Source of the DNA: Evansella vedderi
GTDB taxonomy: Bacteria; Bacillota; Bacilli; Bacillales; Salisediminibacteriaceae
Reading direction: 5' to 3'
DNA: 64,000 nucleotides
Assembly (NCBI RefSeq): GCF_030813435.1
Contig: NZ_JAUSUG010000002.1
Span: 372,001-436,000, forward strand
The notes beneath the pieces were generated by a model. That model saw only the letters and a list, made by a program, of their open reading frames with translations. It was not told the DNA's origin and made no database searches. Both the position numbers and the translations under genes were made by a program. This document shows positions 1-7,357 of the stretch, piece after piece. Every line of letters starts with the position of its first letter. The stretch's first letter is position 1.

Positions 1-2
1 CA

Positions 3-200
3 GAGGTTGTTAAAACATTTATTAAAAATCAATCCCACGAGACAGATATTGATTTTATTAAGAAGATAGAAACTATACCAGAGGATCAATTAAATGAATT
101 AACACATATGCTTTCCTGTTTAGGAGAAGATGTTATTGGTAAGTCATTTACTGATTTTGTAAAAAAGTCAACGAACTATATACTTGAGGAAGAGAATTAA
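3..200 (+). CDS. C-terminal part of an unrecognised protein (truncated by window start)
   Basis: An open frame enters from the window edge and runs 65 codons to a TAA at 198-200. The visible tail is charged and helical-looking and ends in LEEEN. I do not recognise the family. It is followed by a clear rho-independent terminator, which supports a real gene end. The reading frame is supported by its being open and by the terminator only 4 bp downstream. Confidence 0.55.
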   Translation, partial: EVVKTFIKNQSHETDIDFIKKIETIPEDQLNELTHMLSCLGEDVIGKSFTDFVKKSTNYILEEEN

Positions 201-203
201 TTT

Positions 204-233
204 CGAGAACCATTTCATGGTTCTCGTTTTTTT
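204..233 (+). terminator. Rho-independent terminator
   Basis: A 9-bp perfect stem CGAGAACCA/TGGTTCTCG with a 5-nt loop is followed by a run of T. It ends the truncated gene before it. Confidence 0.85.
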
Positions 234-298
234 AGTTTCCTTCGCAAATATTTTTTTCCGATTGTGAAATAATACACTTTAAACTGGAGGGGAGCACC

Positions 299-769
299 AT
301 GAGTTACACGAAGGAAAAAACCTTGTTAGCATCAACTTGGATTATTTGTTTCTTCTTACTGATCTTTTTAGTTCCAAAGGAAAAAAGAATGCATGCCTAT
401 GTTGCTTTTCTTTTTAAGCAACTTATCACTTGGAGTGCTGGTTTAATTGTTGCTGAGAAAGGCTGGATAAAATATCCTTACAGGGAGTTCAAGAAAAGTA
501 ATACGAGCTTCACATTCGAATATTTTGTATTCCCGACGCTCTCAGCCCTATTTAATGTCCATTACCCAGAAAAGAAAAGCATCTTTGTAAAAGGCTTGTA
601 TTACTTGTTTTTCACCGCGGTAATTTCTTTACCTGAGCTTTACGCCGTGAGAAATACAAAGCTAATCAAGTACTGTAACTGGACATGGTATTGGAGCTTT
701 ATTTCCATTTGGCTTACTTTTTATATTTCACGTATCCATTACCGGTGGTTCTTTAAATGCGTGGATTGA
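299..769 (+). CDS. CBO0543-like integral membrane protein
   Basis: A 156-residue hydrophobic protein with about four membrane segments (roughly residues 9-27, 35-52, 75-92/103-118 and 128-146). The middle carries FEYFVFPTLSALFN and HYPEKKS, a pattern I associate with the CBO0543 family of small Bacillaceae/Clostridia membrane proteins of unknown function. The ATG at 299 has a good GGAGGGG ribosome site 6-12 bp upstream. It stands alone: a terminator lies before it and a sporulation peptide gene follows. No function can be given beyond membrane location; the family name is from memory of the pattern. Confidence 0.72.
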   Translation: MSYTKEKTLLASTWIICFFLLIFLVPKEKRMHAYVAFLFKQLITWSAGLIVAEKGWIKYPYREFKKSNTSFTFEYFVFPTLSALFNVHYPEKKSIFVKGLYYLFFTAVISLPELYAVRNTKLIKYCNWTWYWSFISIWLTFYISRIHYRWFFKCVD

Positions 770-901
770 TATCCCCCTTCATTGCCCATTTTCATTTTTT
801 TAGGCATTCATCCAATCAATATTTATTAGAAATAAATAGGGTAATAGTGTAAAGGAAATGAAGAGCCTTTACTAAACTGCTTCTAAAGGAGGCGTTCGAG
901 A

Positions 902-1009
902 ATGTCACACGCAACATTTGGCGGTTTCTCATTTATCCTAGTGATTTTCATTCTCTTAGTAATCATAGGTGCAGTTGTAGTAACACCTCATGGTTACGGA
1001 TACTACTAA
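902..1009 (+). CDS. YjcZ-family sporulation peptide (copy 1)
   Basis: A 35-residue peptide: a short polar head with GGFSF, one transmembrane helix (about residues 11-29, ending IIGAVVV) and a Tyr/Gly tail. This head-helix-tail pattern is typical of YjcZ/YhzE-type peptides made during Bacillus sporulation. AAAGGAGG at 886-893 sits 8 bp before the ATG. A small hairpin (GTAAAGG/CCTTTAC, about 849-872) lies in the leader. A second copy at 15169 has a related leader. A terminator follows at once, so it is a single-gene transcript. Confidence 0.88.
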   Translation: MSHATFGGFSFILVIFILLVIIGAVVVTPHGYGYY

Positions 1010-1030
1010 AATTCAAAGAAGCATATAAGA

Positions 1031-1066
1031 GGGATGCCTGAGTGGCATCCCTTTGTTTCTTTTTAC
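1031..1066 (+). terminator. Rho-independent terminator of the yjcZ-like gene
   Basis: Stem GGGATGCC/GGCATCCC (1031-1038 with 1044-1051), then a T-rich tract. Confidence 0.85.
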
Positions 1067-1087
1067 TACTTGCTACTGAAAAAACAT

Positions 1088-1123
1088 ATCTGGTTGTCAT
1101 TCGCTACGGCCCCCTCCCTATTT
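1088..1123 (+). repeat. Fragment of a dispersed repeat
   Basis: The 22 bases at 1088-1109 (starting ATCTGGTTGTC, ending TCGCTACGG) recur exactly at 32980-33001, where they open a longer GC-rich element. Only the left end is present here, abutting the stop codon of the hydroxylase gene. Confidence 0.6.
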
Positions 1124-2596
1124 TCAATAACCGTGGTGGTTCTGTAAAAAATCATTTACTTGTTCGACCAGTGTTTTTTTATCATAAGCTTGATAAAGGG
1201 CCGATGACAGGCGGACTGGATCTCCGAAGAAAAAACGTTCGTACTGTGTTTGTCGCGTTCCAAAGGGGCTCATGGTTAAGTCCCAAGCAAGTCGGAACAA
1301 CTGGACACGATCTTTTGCACCTGCATTTCTCCCCTGTAAATACTGTTCTATATCCTTGCCAACGGTTGATTGAAAGTCCTTTTCAGTAGGTAAAGCAATA
1401 AATCCACTTGCCCCAAGCAAATGCAATATTTCCACAAGGCGAGGATATATATTTTGATAATAGCTGGATGCGGTCATTAATGGAATGGCTTCCGGTACCA
1501 ACGTTCCAAATTCATTCTTAGTTGCCCCCATTTCTGCTCGGTACAAGAGTGCCTTCATAATCTCTAAGGTAATAATGATCTCACTTAATTTTTCCTGAAC
1601 ATGGCTGTATTCTGTTATGGCAATGGATTGTGCCAATGCTTCCCCTAAGCCCAGTAAGTACTCCGTTTTGACTACTTGCCTAGAGACGGCTTGAAAAAGG
1701 AGCATAATATTTAAATGGATATCCTTATAAATCCCAGCTGCCCTTTCTGCATCTCCATAAAGGAATACCCGATCCCATGGAACGAGGACATGATCAAATA
1801 CCACCACAGAATCTATTTCATCAAAATGTGCCGTTAATGGGTGGTCAAAGGAGTTAGATACCTTGCTTGCGTACGGTTCTCTACATAGGAATTTAAGACC
1901 CTTCGTATTGGAAGGAATGGCAAAGGCATAAGCATAAGATGGATCGGACGTGGCGCTCCCTGTTGGAAGAACTAATACCTCATCCGTTAATCCCCCTTGT
2001 GTAGCAAGGAGGCGCGCACCATGAACAACAATCCCCTCTTCCGTTTCATCAATAACTTTTGCCGCAATAATATCCTTTTTGTTTAGCTCATTTAAAAATT
2101 CAAACTTCAAGTAGTTTGGAGATCGATTTACTTGCGGATTTATGAAGGTATGGGTAAAGGAAAGATCCTTCTTTACCGCCTGCTCATATACTCCTTGAAC
2201 ATTATTTGCATATTTTTTTTCAAAAAAACCAGGTGAAGACCCTAACGTCATAATCGCAGTATTAATATAGTCTGGGGAACGCCCCACCGTCCCACAGCTT
2301 TTTCTCGCCCATAGCTGGGTTGCTTCCCTCCGCTTCTTTAAGTCATTAACAGTAACAGGCTGTTCAAAAGCAAAATTCATTCGCTCGGTTCCATTAGGTG
2401 TAATTCCTGTGACCAATGATTGTGTATTCCTATCATGCTGTGTATCGTATAGTATCCCTTTTGTACGGAGGATTCCTTCGAAGGCCGGGTGTTCTGAAAG
2501 TTTACCAGTCACCCGTTCTCCGTCTATCCAAACTTCATTATTGAGTCCATCAATTCGTTCTATATATTGTTTTCCCAAGACAATTGCCAACCTCAT
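1124..2596 (-). CDS. 4-hydroxyphenylacetate 3-hydroxylase family flavoprotein (HpaB/YoaI type)
   Basis: The family comprises FADH2-dependent oxygenases that ortho-hydroxylate phenolic acids with electrons from a partner flavin reductase; no reductase gene is seen nearby. The sequence matches HpaB over its full length: the N-terminal HpaB_N part (YIERIDGLNNEVWIDGE), the mid part (SYAYAFAIP) and the C-terminal four-helix part with FGDPVRL near the end. The frame stays open to 2677, but the first 27 codons look unrelated to the family. I place the start at ATG 2596. Its only Shine-Dalgarno-like run, CAGGGGGG, touches the ATG, so a TTG at 2578 giving 484 residues is a serious alternative. Substrate cannot be told from sequence. 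Confidence 0.85.
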   Translation of the reverse strand: MRLAIVLGKQYIERIDGLNNEVWIDGERVTGKLSEHPAFEGILRTKGILYDTQHDRNTQSLVTGITPNGTERMNFAFEQPVTVNDLKKRREATQLWARKSCGTVGRSPDYINTAIMTLGSSPGFFEKKYANNVQGVYEQAVKKDLSFTHTFINPQVNRSPNYLKFEFLNELNKKDIIAAKVIDETEEGIVVHGARLLATQGGLTDEVLVLPTGSATSDPSYAYAFAIPSNTKGLKFLCREPYASKVSNSFDHPLTAHFDEIDSVVVFDHVLVPWDRVFLYGDAERAAGIYKDIHLNIMLLFQAVSRQVVKTEYLLGLGEALAQSIAITEYSHVQEKLSEIIITLEIMKALLYRAEMGATKNEFGTLVPEAIPLMTASSYYQNIYPRLVEILHLLGASGFIALPTEKDFQSTVGKDIEQYLQGRNAGAKDRVQLFRLAWDLTMSPFGTRQTQYERFFFGDPVRLSSALYQAYDKKTLVEQVNDFLQNHHGY

Positions 2597-2721
2597 CCCC
2601 CCTGAAAAAAAGGTGTTTCTATATATATGCATGGAAAGCTTGTCACTTACAAATAACGAGGATGGGTCGAATGGCATGTTTCAACCATATGACTCATCCC
2701 CGAATTAACTTTATAGGCAGC

Positions 2722-3666
2722 TTATTCTATTGTGAATGCCGCTGCTAACGTCTCCCTAAGGTCAAGGCCATCCGTCTGAATATCTTTAATCACCCGATAT
2801 TCTCCTTCGGTAAGCTCCCTAATATCAATCGTTTCCTCGTATTCGTCACCCACTGCAAGGGTAATTCCAATATCCACAAAGGCAATATCCATTGGAACTA
2901 CTCGCCATGTCCCTCCCACCTTTTTTTCAATAGAGTAATACACTCCGAAGAAGAGGTTTGTGGGACCATGGTTTTCCAAGGTTAATGTTAGTTGAGCCGT
3001 CCCCCTTTCATACACTTCCTGATCCGTGGAGAGGGAAGCGTTTATTTCCGGTATTGGTACATAGATTAACGTAACCCTTGTATCTTCCACTTCTCCTGCC
3101 TCATCGAGAATTTCCACACTTAAAAGGTAAAGGGCATTCTCTTTTTTAGGGAGAGTACCGGAATATACCGTTTCTTCTCCAGCTACCCTTTCCACATGGA
3201 CCAATTCCTCAAGAATAACATCTTTTTCTGTGGACCAGTCTTCCTCCAACTCCGTAAGCTGGATACGAATGTCCCGCTCCATTGTCACTTCCTTACTCCC
3301 TTGAGCATAAAGGGACACAAACAAGTCTCCCCCTGGTTTCATCGTTCCAGACGTCAGCCCATAGCCGAAATGACCGCTTCCATCATGGAGAAACCACTTA
3401 CCTGTTGGACCATCATACTTCGTTTTCTCCCACAGCTCTTCATTATAAGGAGACAGCATAAGCTCCGATAATACCTTCGCAACTTCTTTATCCGGTACCT
3501 CTTTCCCCTTAATACTGCTCGGCAAGCTTCCCTACCCAACCTCCCATTCACTCTCAGGGATGGAGGATCCGCCAGACCCTTGACCACACCCCACTGCCAT
3601 TAGGAAAAAAATAAATGTTGCCGTTAACAATCCGATTTTTTTGGGAATTTTTGTCTGCCGTTTCAT
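2722..3666 (-). pseudogene. Lipoprotein with Ig-like domain, interrupted by in-frame TAG
   Basis: From an ATG at 3666 the frame encodes a lipoprotein signal peptide (MKRQTKIPKK, a hydrophobic stretch, then lipobox MAVGC) and reaches a TAG at 3532-3534. The same frame then continues, open for 270 codons, to 2722. The downstream part holds a C-terminal region like the Big_14 bacterial Ig-like domain (FFGVYYSIEKK, GEYRVIK). A TTG at 3525 could restart translation but would give a protein with no export signal, so the gene is probably broken or read through. A single base change would restore one 315-residue lipoprotein. Function unknown; the family is found as surface lipoproteins in Bacillus. 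Confidence 0.75.
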
Positions 3667-3792
3667 GTTTATCACACCTTATTTTGTTCTTTGCTATTAT
3701 GACGACGTTGCTCGGAAAAAGTTTCTCCACATAAATTGTAGGTATGGGGTGAAAATAGTGGTGAAGGAAGTTTAAAAAGGGAGTGAAACGAA

Positions 3793-3918
3793 ATGAGCAA
3801 ACGCTCTAAATCGAAACGTAATCCTATTAAGTCAAAGGATGCAGCTCAACCTAGCAACGGCAGAGAAAGAACAACCATTTCTAAAGTCAGCCGCGAACTC
3901 GAGGATGCAAGAGATTAG
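3793..3918 (+). CDS. Small basic peptide, 41 residues
   Basis: The ATG at 3793 is preceded by AAAGGGAGTG at the correct distance and the frame closes with TAG at 3916, followed by a terminator. The peptide is rich in Lys/Arg/Ser, begins MSKRSKSKRN and ends RELEDARD. Small basic soluble peptides of this kind are common among Bacillus spore-core proteins, but I cannot match it to a named family. Real-gene evidence is the ribosome site plus terminator. Confidence 0.6.
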   Translation: MSKRSKSKRNPIKSKDAAQPSNGRERTTISKVSRELEDARD

Positions 3919-3926
3919 TTACCTAA

Positions 3927-3949
3927 ATCCCTCTAAGGAGGGATCTTTT
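3927..3949 (+). terminator. Rho-independent terminator
   Basis: Stem ATCCCTC/GAGGGAT followed by CTTTTA, 8 bp after the stop of the 41-residue peptide gene. Confidence 0.75.
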
Positions 3950-4078
3950 ATTCAGCTTTCCATTTTGTTGGGCTGAAATTTGATCCTGCTACCAATTAGC
4001 CGCTGCATTACCTCATTTTTATGGGGAAAATTGGTCTTTTCGTTTGAATTTCGGTTGTTGTTTTTCCAGTGAATTGGC

Positions 4079-4643
4079 TAATCTATCGAATTTGGATGAT
4101 AATCTATCGATTTCCACTCATAATCTATCGAAATCCAGCTATAATCTATCGTTCTAGAATAATTCTAATTAATTTTAACTTTGCGGTTTCCAAATTAATT
4201 GGATAATCTATCGATTTTGAGCTATAATCTATCGATTTGCGGTCATAATTTATCGAAATCCAACCATAATCTATCGTTCTAAAATAATTCTAATTAATTT
4301 TAACTCTGCGGTTTCCAACAAATTGGATAATCTATCGAAATTAAGCTATAATTTATCGATTTGCGATCATAATCTATCGAAATCCAGCTATAATCTATCG
4401 TTCTAGAATTATTCTAATTAATTTTAACTTTGCGGTTTCCAACAAATTGGATAATCTATCGATTTTGAGCTATAATCTATCGATTTCCACTCATAATCTA
4501 TCGAAATCCAACCATAATCTATCGTTCTAGAATAATTCTAATTAATTTTAACTTTGCGGTTTCCAACGAATTGGATAATTTATCGAAATCCAGCTATAAT
4601 CTATCGATTTCCACTCATAATCCAACCATAATCTATCGATCTA
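4079..4643 (+). repeat. 21-bp phased array of TAATCTATCGA words (array A1, 5 higher-order units)
   Basis: Nineteen copies of TAATCTATCGA (allowing TTTATCG and a last-base change) begin at 4079, 4100, 4121, 4142; 4204, 4225, 4246, 4267; 4328, 4349, 4370, 4391; 4452, 4473, 4494, 4515; 4576, 4597 and 4629. Spacing inside each unit is exactly 21 bp and units repeat every 124-125 bp. Each unit ends in the palindrome TAGAATAATTCTA and opens with GCGGTTTCC. In unit 5 the third word has lost 10 bp. The stretch has no plausible gene. Confidence 0.95.
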
Positions 4644-4670
4644 GAATTATTCTAACCTAAGTTTTTATAT

Positions 4671-4702
4671 AAAAAGGCTGTCTCAAAATGCCGTTTGAGA
4701 CA
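4671..4702 (-). terminator. Terminator of the SGNH hydrolase gene
   Basis: Stem TGTCTCAAA/TTTGAGACA (4679-4687 with 4694-4702); read on the minus strand it is followed by T-rich sequence. Confidence 0.75.
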
Positions 4703-4708
4703 ACCCAT

Positions 4709-5713
4709 TTATGTTTCTAGATCACTACTTTTTCCCCTTTTCTTTAAATACTGCTTTCCAATTAAGATCAGCCAAATACAAATAGCTGTACCTATGAAAA
4801 TACTAAATAACGAAAAGAAGGAAGTGGTGCCTGTTTCATCTAATTCCTCTCCTTCCTGCTCCTCTGCTACTAAATAATCTTCGTCCGCCGTCTCCTCAAT
4901 TGCTTTATCCTCTTTCAACACTGGCAAATCCTCTTCCACAGTCCCTTCCCCCGAAACTTCTGCTACCACTTCTCCATATCCTAATGCGGCATCAGCCAAT
5001 TGAGCTAGCCTCTCCTGTCCTGCCGTGTTTGGATGAATATCCCCTGGGATGATATACTGCTCCTGATTTCCAGAAAAAACTCCATAGGCATCCACCACTA
5101 AAATTTTTTCCTCAATGGAGTGGTAGCTTTCTAGAATATTCCGATTTATATCTAAAATTAGTTCATCCACGATAATATATAGAAGCTCCATGAGAAAGGA
5201 GCCGTCCGATACGATTGGATTATAAATATTATAAAAAATGATGGGTTCGTCTGTATGATAGCGGATGATGCCTAAGATTTCCGTTAGGTTCCTCCATAAA
5301 ACATAGCGAGCATCAAGTAACCCCTCCTGAACTACCTCAGGGTTAAAGGAGCTTGGTTCTTCTAACAATCCAAAGAAATTAATGGCCTGCAGAAGATCGT
5401 TACTTCCAATATTAATAGTAACTACATTGGCATCTTCTATATGTGTCCAAAATGTCTCATCATCTTTAAGGGCCATCAGCAAATCCCTCGTCGTCCACCC
5501 TGGTACGGCTAAATTCGTCACTTCAAAACTACCTTCACCAATTAAATGGGGGAAAGCCTGGTTCGTTGGGGCCTCCAGATTGTATCCAGCGCTAATGGAA
5601 TCCCCTAAGGAAACGAGGACCTTTTCCTCTTCCCCTTCATTTCCCTTTACACCTGGTGAGAATATCATTCCGAATAGTACGATGACTAGAAATACAGGAA
5701 GAACTCGTTTCAT
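4709..5713 (-). CDS. Secreted SGNH/GDSL hydrolase with C-terminal surface anchor-like tail
   Basis: A 334-residue exported esterase/lipase-type hydrolase. Signal peptide at residues 1-24. SGNH blocks are all present: GDSISAG (nucleophile Ser, about residue 39), the Gly of AVPGWTT, GSNDLL (Asn) and GDIHPN (Asp-x-x-His). After about residue 235 comes an acidic linker, then ELDETG, a hydrophobic helix and KKRGK. That order resembles a sortase sorting signal, though the usual Pro of LPxTG is Asp here; a plain C-terminal membrane anchor is equally possible. The ATG at 5713 has an upstream purine-rich site. Substrate unknown; family members act on acyl esters of lipids or cell-wall polymers. Confidence 0.85.
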   Translation of the reverse strand: MKRVLPVFLVIVLFGMIFSPGVKGNEGEEEKVLVSLGDSISAGYNLEAPTNQAFPHLIGEGSFEVTNLAVPGWTTRDLLMALKDDETFWTHIEDANVVTINIGSNDLLQAINFFGLLEEPSSFNPEVVQEGLLDARYVLWRNLTEILGIIRYHTDEPIIFYNIYNPIVSDGSFLMELLYIIVDELILDINRNILESYHSIEEKILVVDAYGVFSGNQEQYIIPGDIHPNTAGQERLAQLADAALGYGEVVAEVSGEGTVEEDLPVLKEDKAIEETADEDYLVAEEQEGEELDETGTTSFFSLFSIFIGTAICIWLILIGKQYLKKRGKSSDLET

Positions 5714-5754
5714 ACCATCACCTACCTTCCCTTTCTAGTATAACGTAAACGAAA

Positions 5755-7203
5755 TTAAATAAGGCTTAAAATCCATTCCTTCAAATCAACAATCCGCTCC
5801 TTTTTCGGATAAGAATCTGTTCCTGCCACGATCATTGGCACGAGTGATTCATATTTATGCAAGGAGCCATGGGCAGCACCCCCCACATGAATAGGTGATG
5901 CCTTTTCTTTAAACTCGTATCCCGGTTTTGCCGTTACAACGAGATAATTCCCTTGATGGGATTGAAGGCTGCTGGAGAGTCTGGCCAACGCATCGGGATA
6001 ATTTCCATAGGTAATTTGATTATCACGAATGGTAATGTCTAATAGTGTTACTTCCCCTGATATACCCCAAGTTTGCTTATATTCATCTACGTAATCCTCC
6101 CCTGGCCAGAAGGAAAGTTTCCCTTCCAGTACCCCCGATACTACATGATTTTTCCCCTCCTCCTCCCAAGCAATAATATCGATTCGTTCGTCCCCTCTTA
6201 GCTGTTCAATCACTTTATTTTTATTCACATTCGGCCCTATACAATAAATAAAGGCCATTCGCTGGTTAACGGCAAGGGCTAGCTCATCCTTTGGAGAAAT
6301 GGGGGTAGTTCCCTTCATAATGGTAAACCCATCTAACACCTTCCTCAAATGTATAACATGGTGATCCTTCCTATCTCCCATTGGTGCATGGCCGTTATCG
6401 GATAAGATAATCCACGTTGCCTCCTGCAATGCATTATCCCAACTCCCATAAAGGTTCAGCATCTTTTGTAATTCCCGATCTATCTTCTGTATACCCTTCA
6501 TATCCATCGGCCCCTTGAAATGAATACGTAAATCAAGATCTTGAATAACACACATGGTAAATGGAGGAAGCTTGTTTTTTCTAATTAAATGCTTTAATTC
6601 TCGGAATCCCGCTTTATAATTTCCAGAAAAAATTTGTGGGTTCACGGTAAATGGGCTTAGCTTTGAAAAGGAGCCGAGGGACCAGATAGGTGGTCCTTGT
6701 ATTTTCCAAGTGCTGTTATATCCAGTTGTTAACCGTAACGCAGGAGGAAGTTTCATTTCATGAATATGCTTTCCACGATAAACAAAGGCATTGATAGCCG
6801 CGCTCTTTAAGCTCCTTTTTCCCAGCTCTTCATGAATCGTTTTAACATCCCGGCTTAAATGTACGTTGTTAAGGCCATAATACATATCCTTAACAAACTG
6901 AGAGAAACCGGTTTTCATAATTTCTTTTATTCCCGTACCATAGTTTACAATTCTTTGTTCATCTTCGTGATACCAAATGAGTGCAGGAAGACGGTGCTTA
7001 TGGGAGTATTCTCCCGTTAACAATGTACTCTCTATCGTTACAGACATAGTAGGGAAGGAGCTGACCATTTGCGGAAAATAGTTACCCTTTTCTTTGAAAA
7101 ACTTCAGGGCTGGTGCATATCCGTTTTGAATGGCTTCCTCTAGAGGCCTCGTCATTAATGTATCAATGATTAAGAGAACAATTGGTTTAGATGATGGGGT
7201 CAT
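5755..7203 (-). CDS. Alkaline-phosphatase-superfamily phosphodiesterase (type I PDE/NPP-like), cytoplasmic paralog
   Basis: A 482-residue protein with no signal peptide. It has the NPP/phosphodiesterase fold markers: metal Asp in LLIIDTLM near the start, the nucleophile Thr region FPTMSVTIESTLLTGE (about 50-65), the D...H pair in DLDLRIH, and a second metal site in SDNGHAP and HGSLHK. The usual Asp-His of that site reads Asp-Asn, with a His two residues on. It is about the same protein as its divergent neighbour at 7358 and the pair probably arose by duplication. GGAGG lies before the ATG at 7203. Likely releases phosphate or phosphodiesters from a nucleotide, phospholipid or glycan substrate; the real substrate is unknown. 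Confidence 0.8.
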   Translation of the reverse strand: MTPSSKPIVLLIIDTLMTRPLEEAIQNGYAPALKFFKEKGNYFPQMVSSFPTMSVTIESTLLTGEYSHKHRLPALIWYHEDEQRIVNYGTGIKEIMKTGFSQFVKDMYYGLNNVHLSRDVKTIHEELGKRSLKSAAINAFVYRGKHIHEMKLPPALRLTTGYNSTWKIQGPPIWSLGSFSKLSPFTVNPQIFSGNYKAGFRELKHLIRKNKLPPFTMCVIQDLDLRIHFKGPMDMKGIQKIDRELQKMLNLYGSWDNALQEATWIILSDNGHAPMGDRKDHHVIHLRKVLDGFTIMKGTTPISPKDELALAVNQRMAFIYCIGPNVNKNKVIEQLRGDERIDIIAWEEEGKNHVVSGVLEGKLSFWPGEDYVDEYKQTWGISGEVTLLDITIRDNQITYGNYPDALARLSSSLQSHQGNYLVVTAKPGYEFKEKASPIHVGGAAHGSLHKYESLVPMIVAGTDSYPKKERIVDLKEWILSLI

Positions 7204-7357
7204 GGCCTTTCCTCCGTAAAAATGGAACTTTTTTTGTATAGCATTTTATTTTATCCTCTCAGGCATTCATAAAACAGGAAGTTAAAGGAAACCTAAAATA
7301 TACGAACAAATGCAAATGGCACTGAAAAAGTCATACATTTTTATATAGGAGGCTTTT

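Noticed and set aside
1042-1389. 115-residue protein on the plus strand
   Set aside because: Starts inside a terminator T-run and runs antisense to the well-supported HpaB-like gene.
4079-4643. CRISPR array
   Set aside because: Repeats are only 11-12 bp with 9-10 bp spacers, spacers recur between units, and no cas genes are present.
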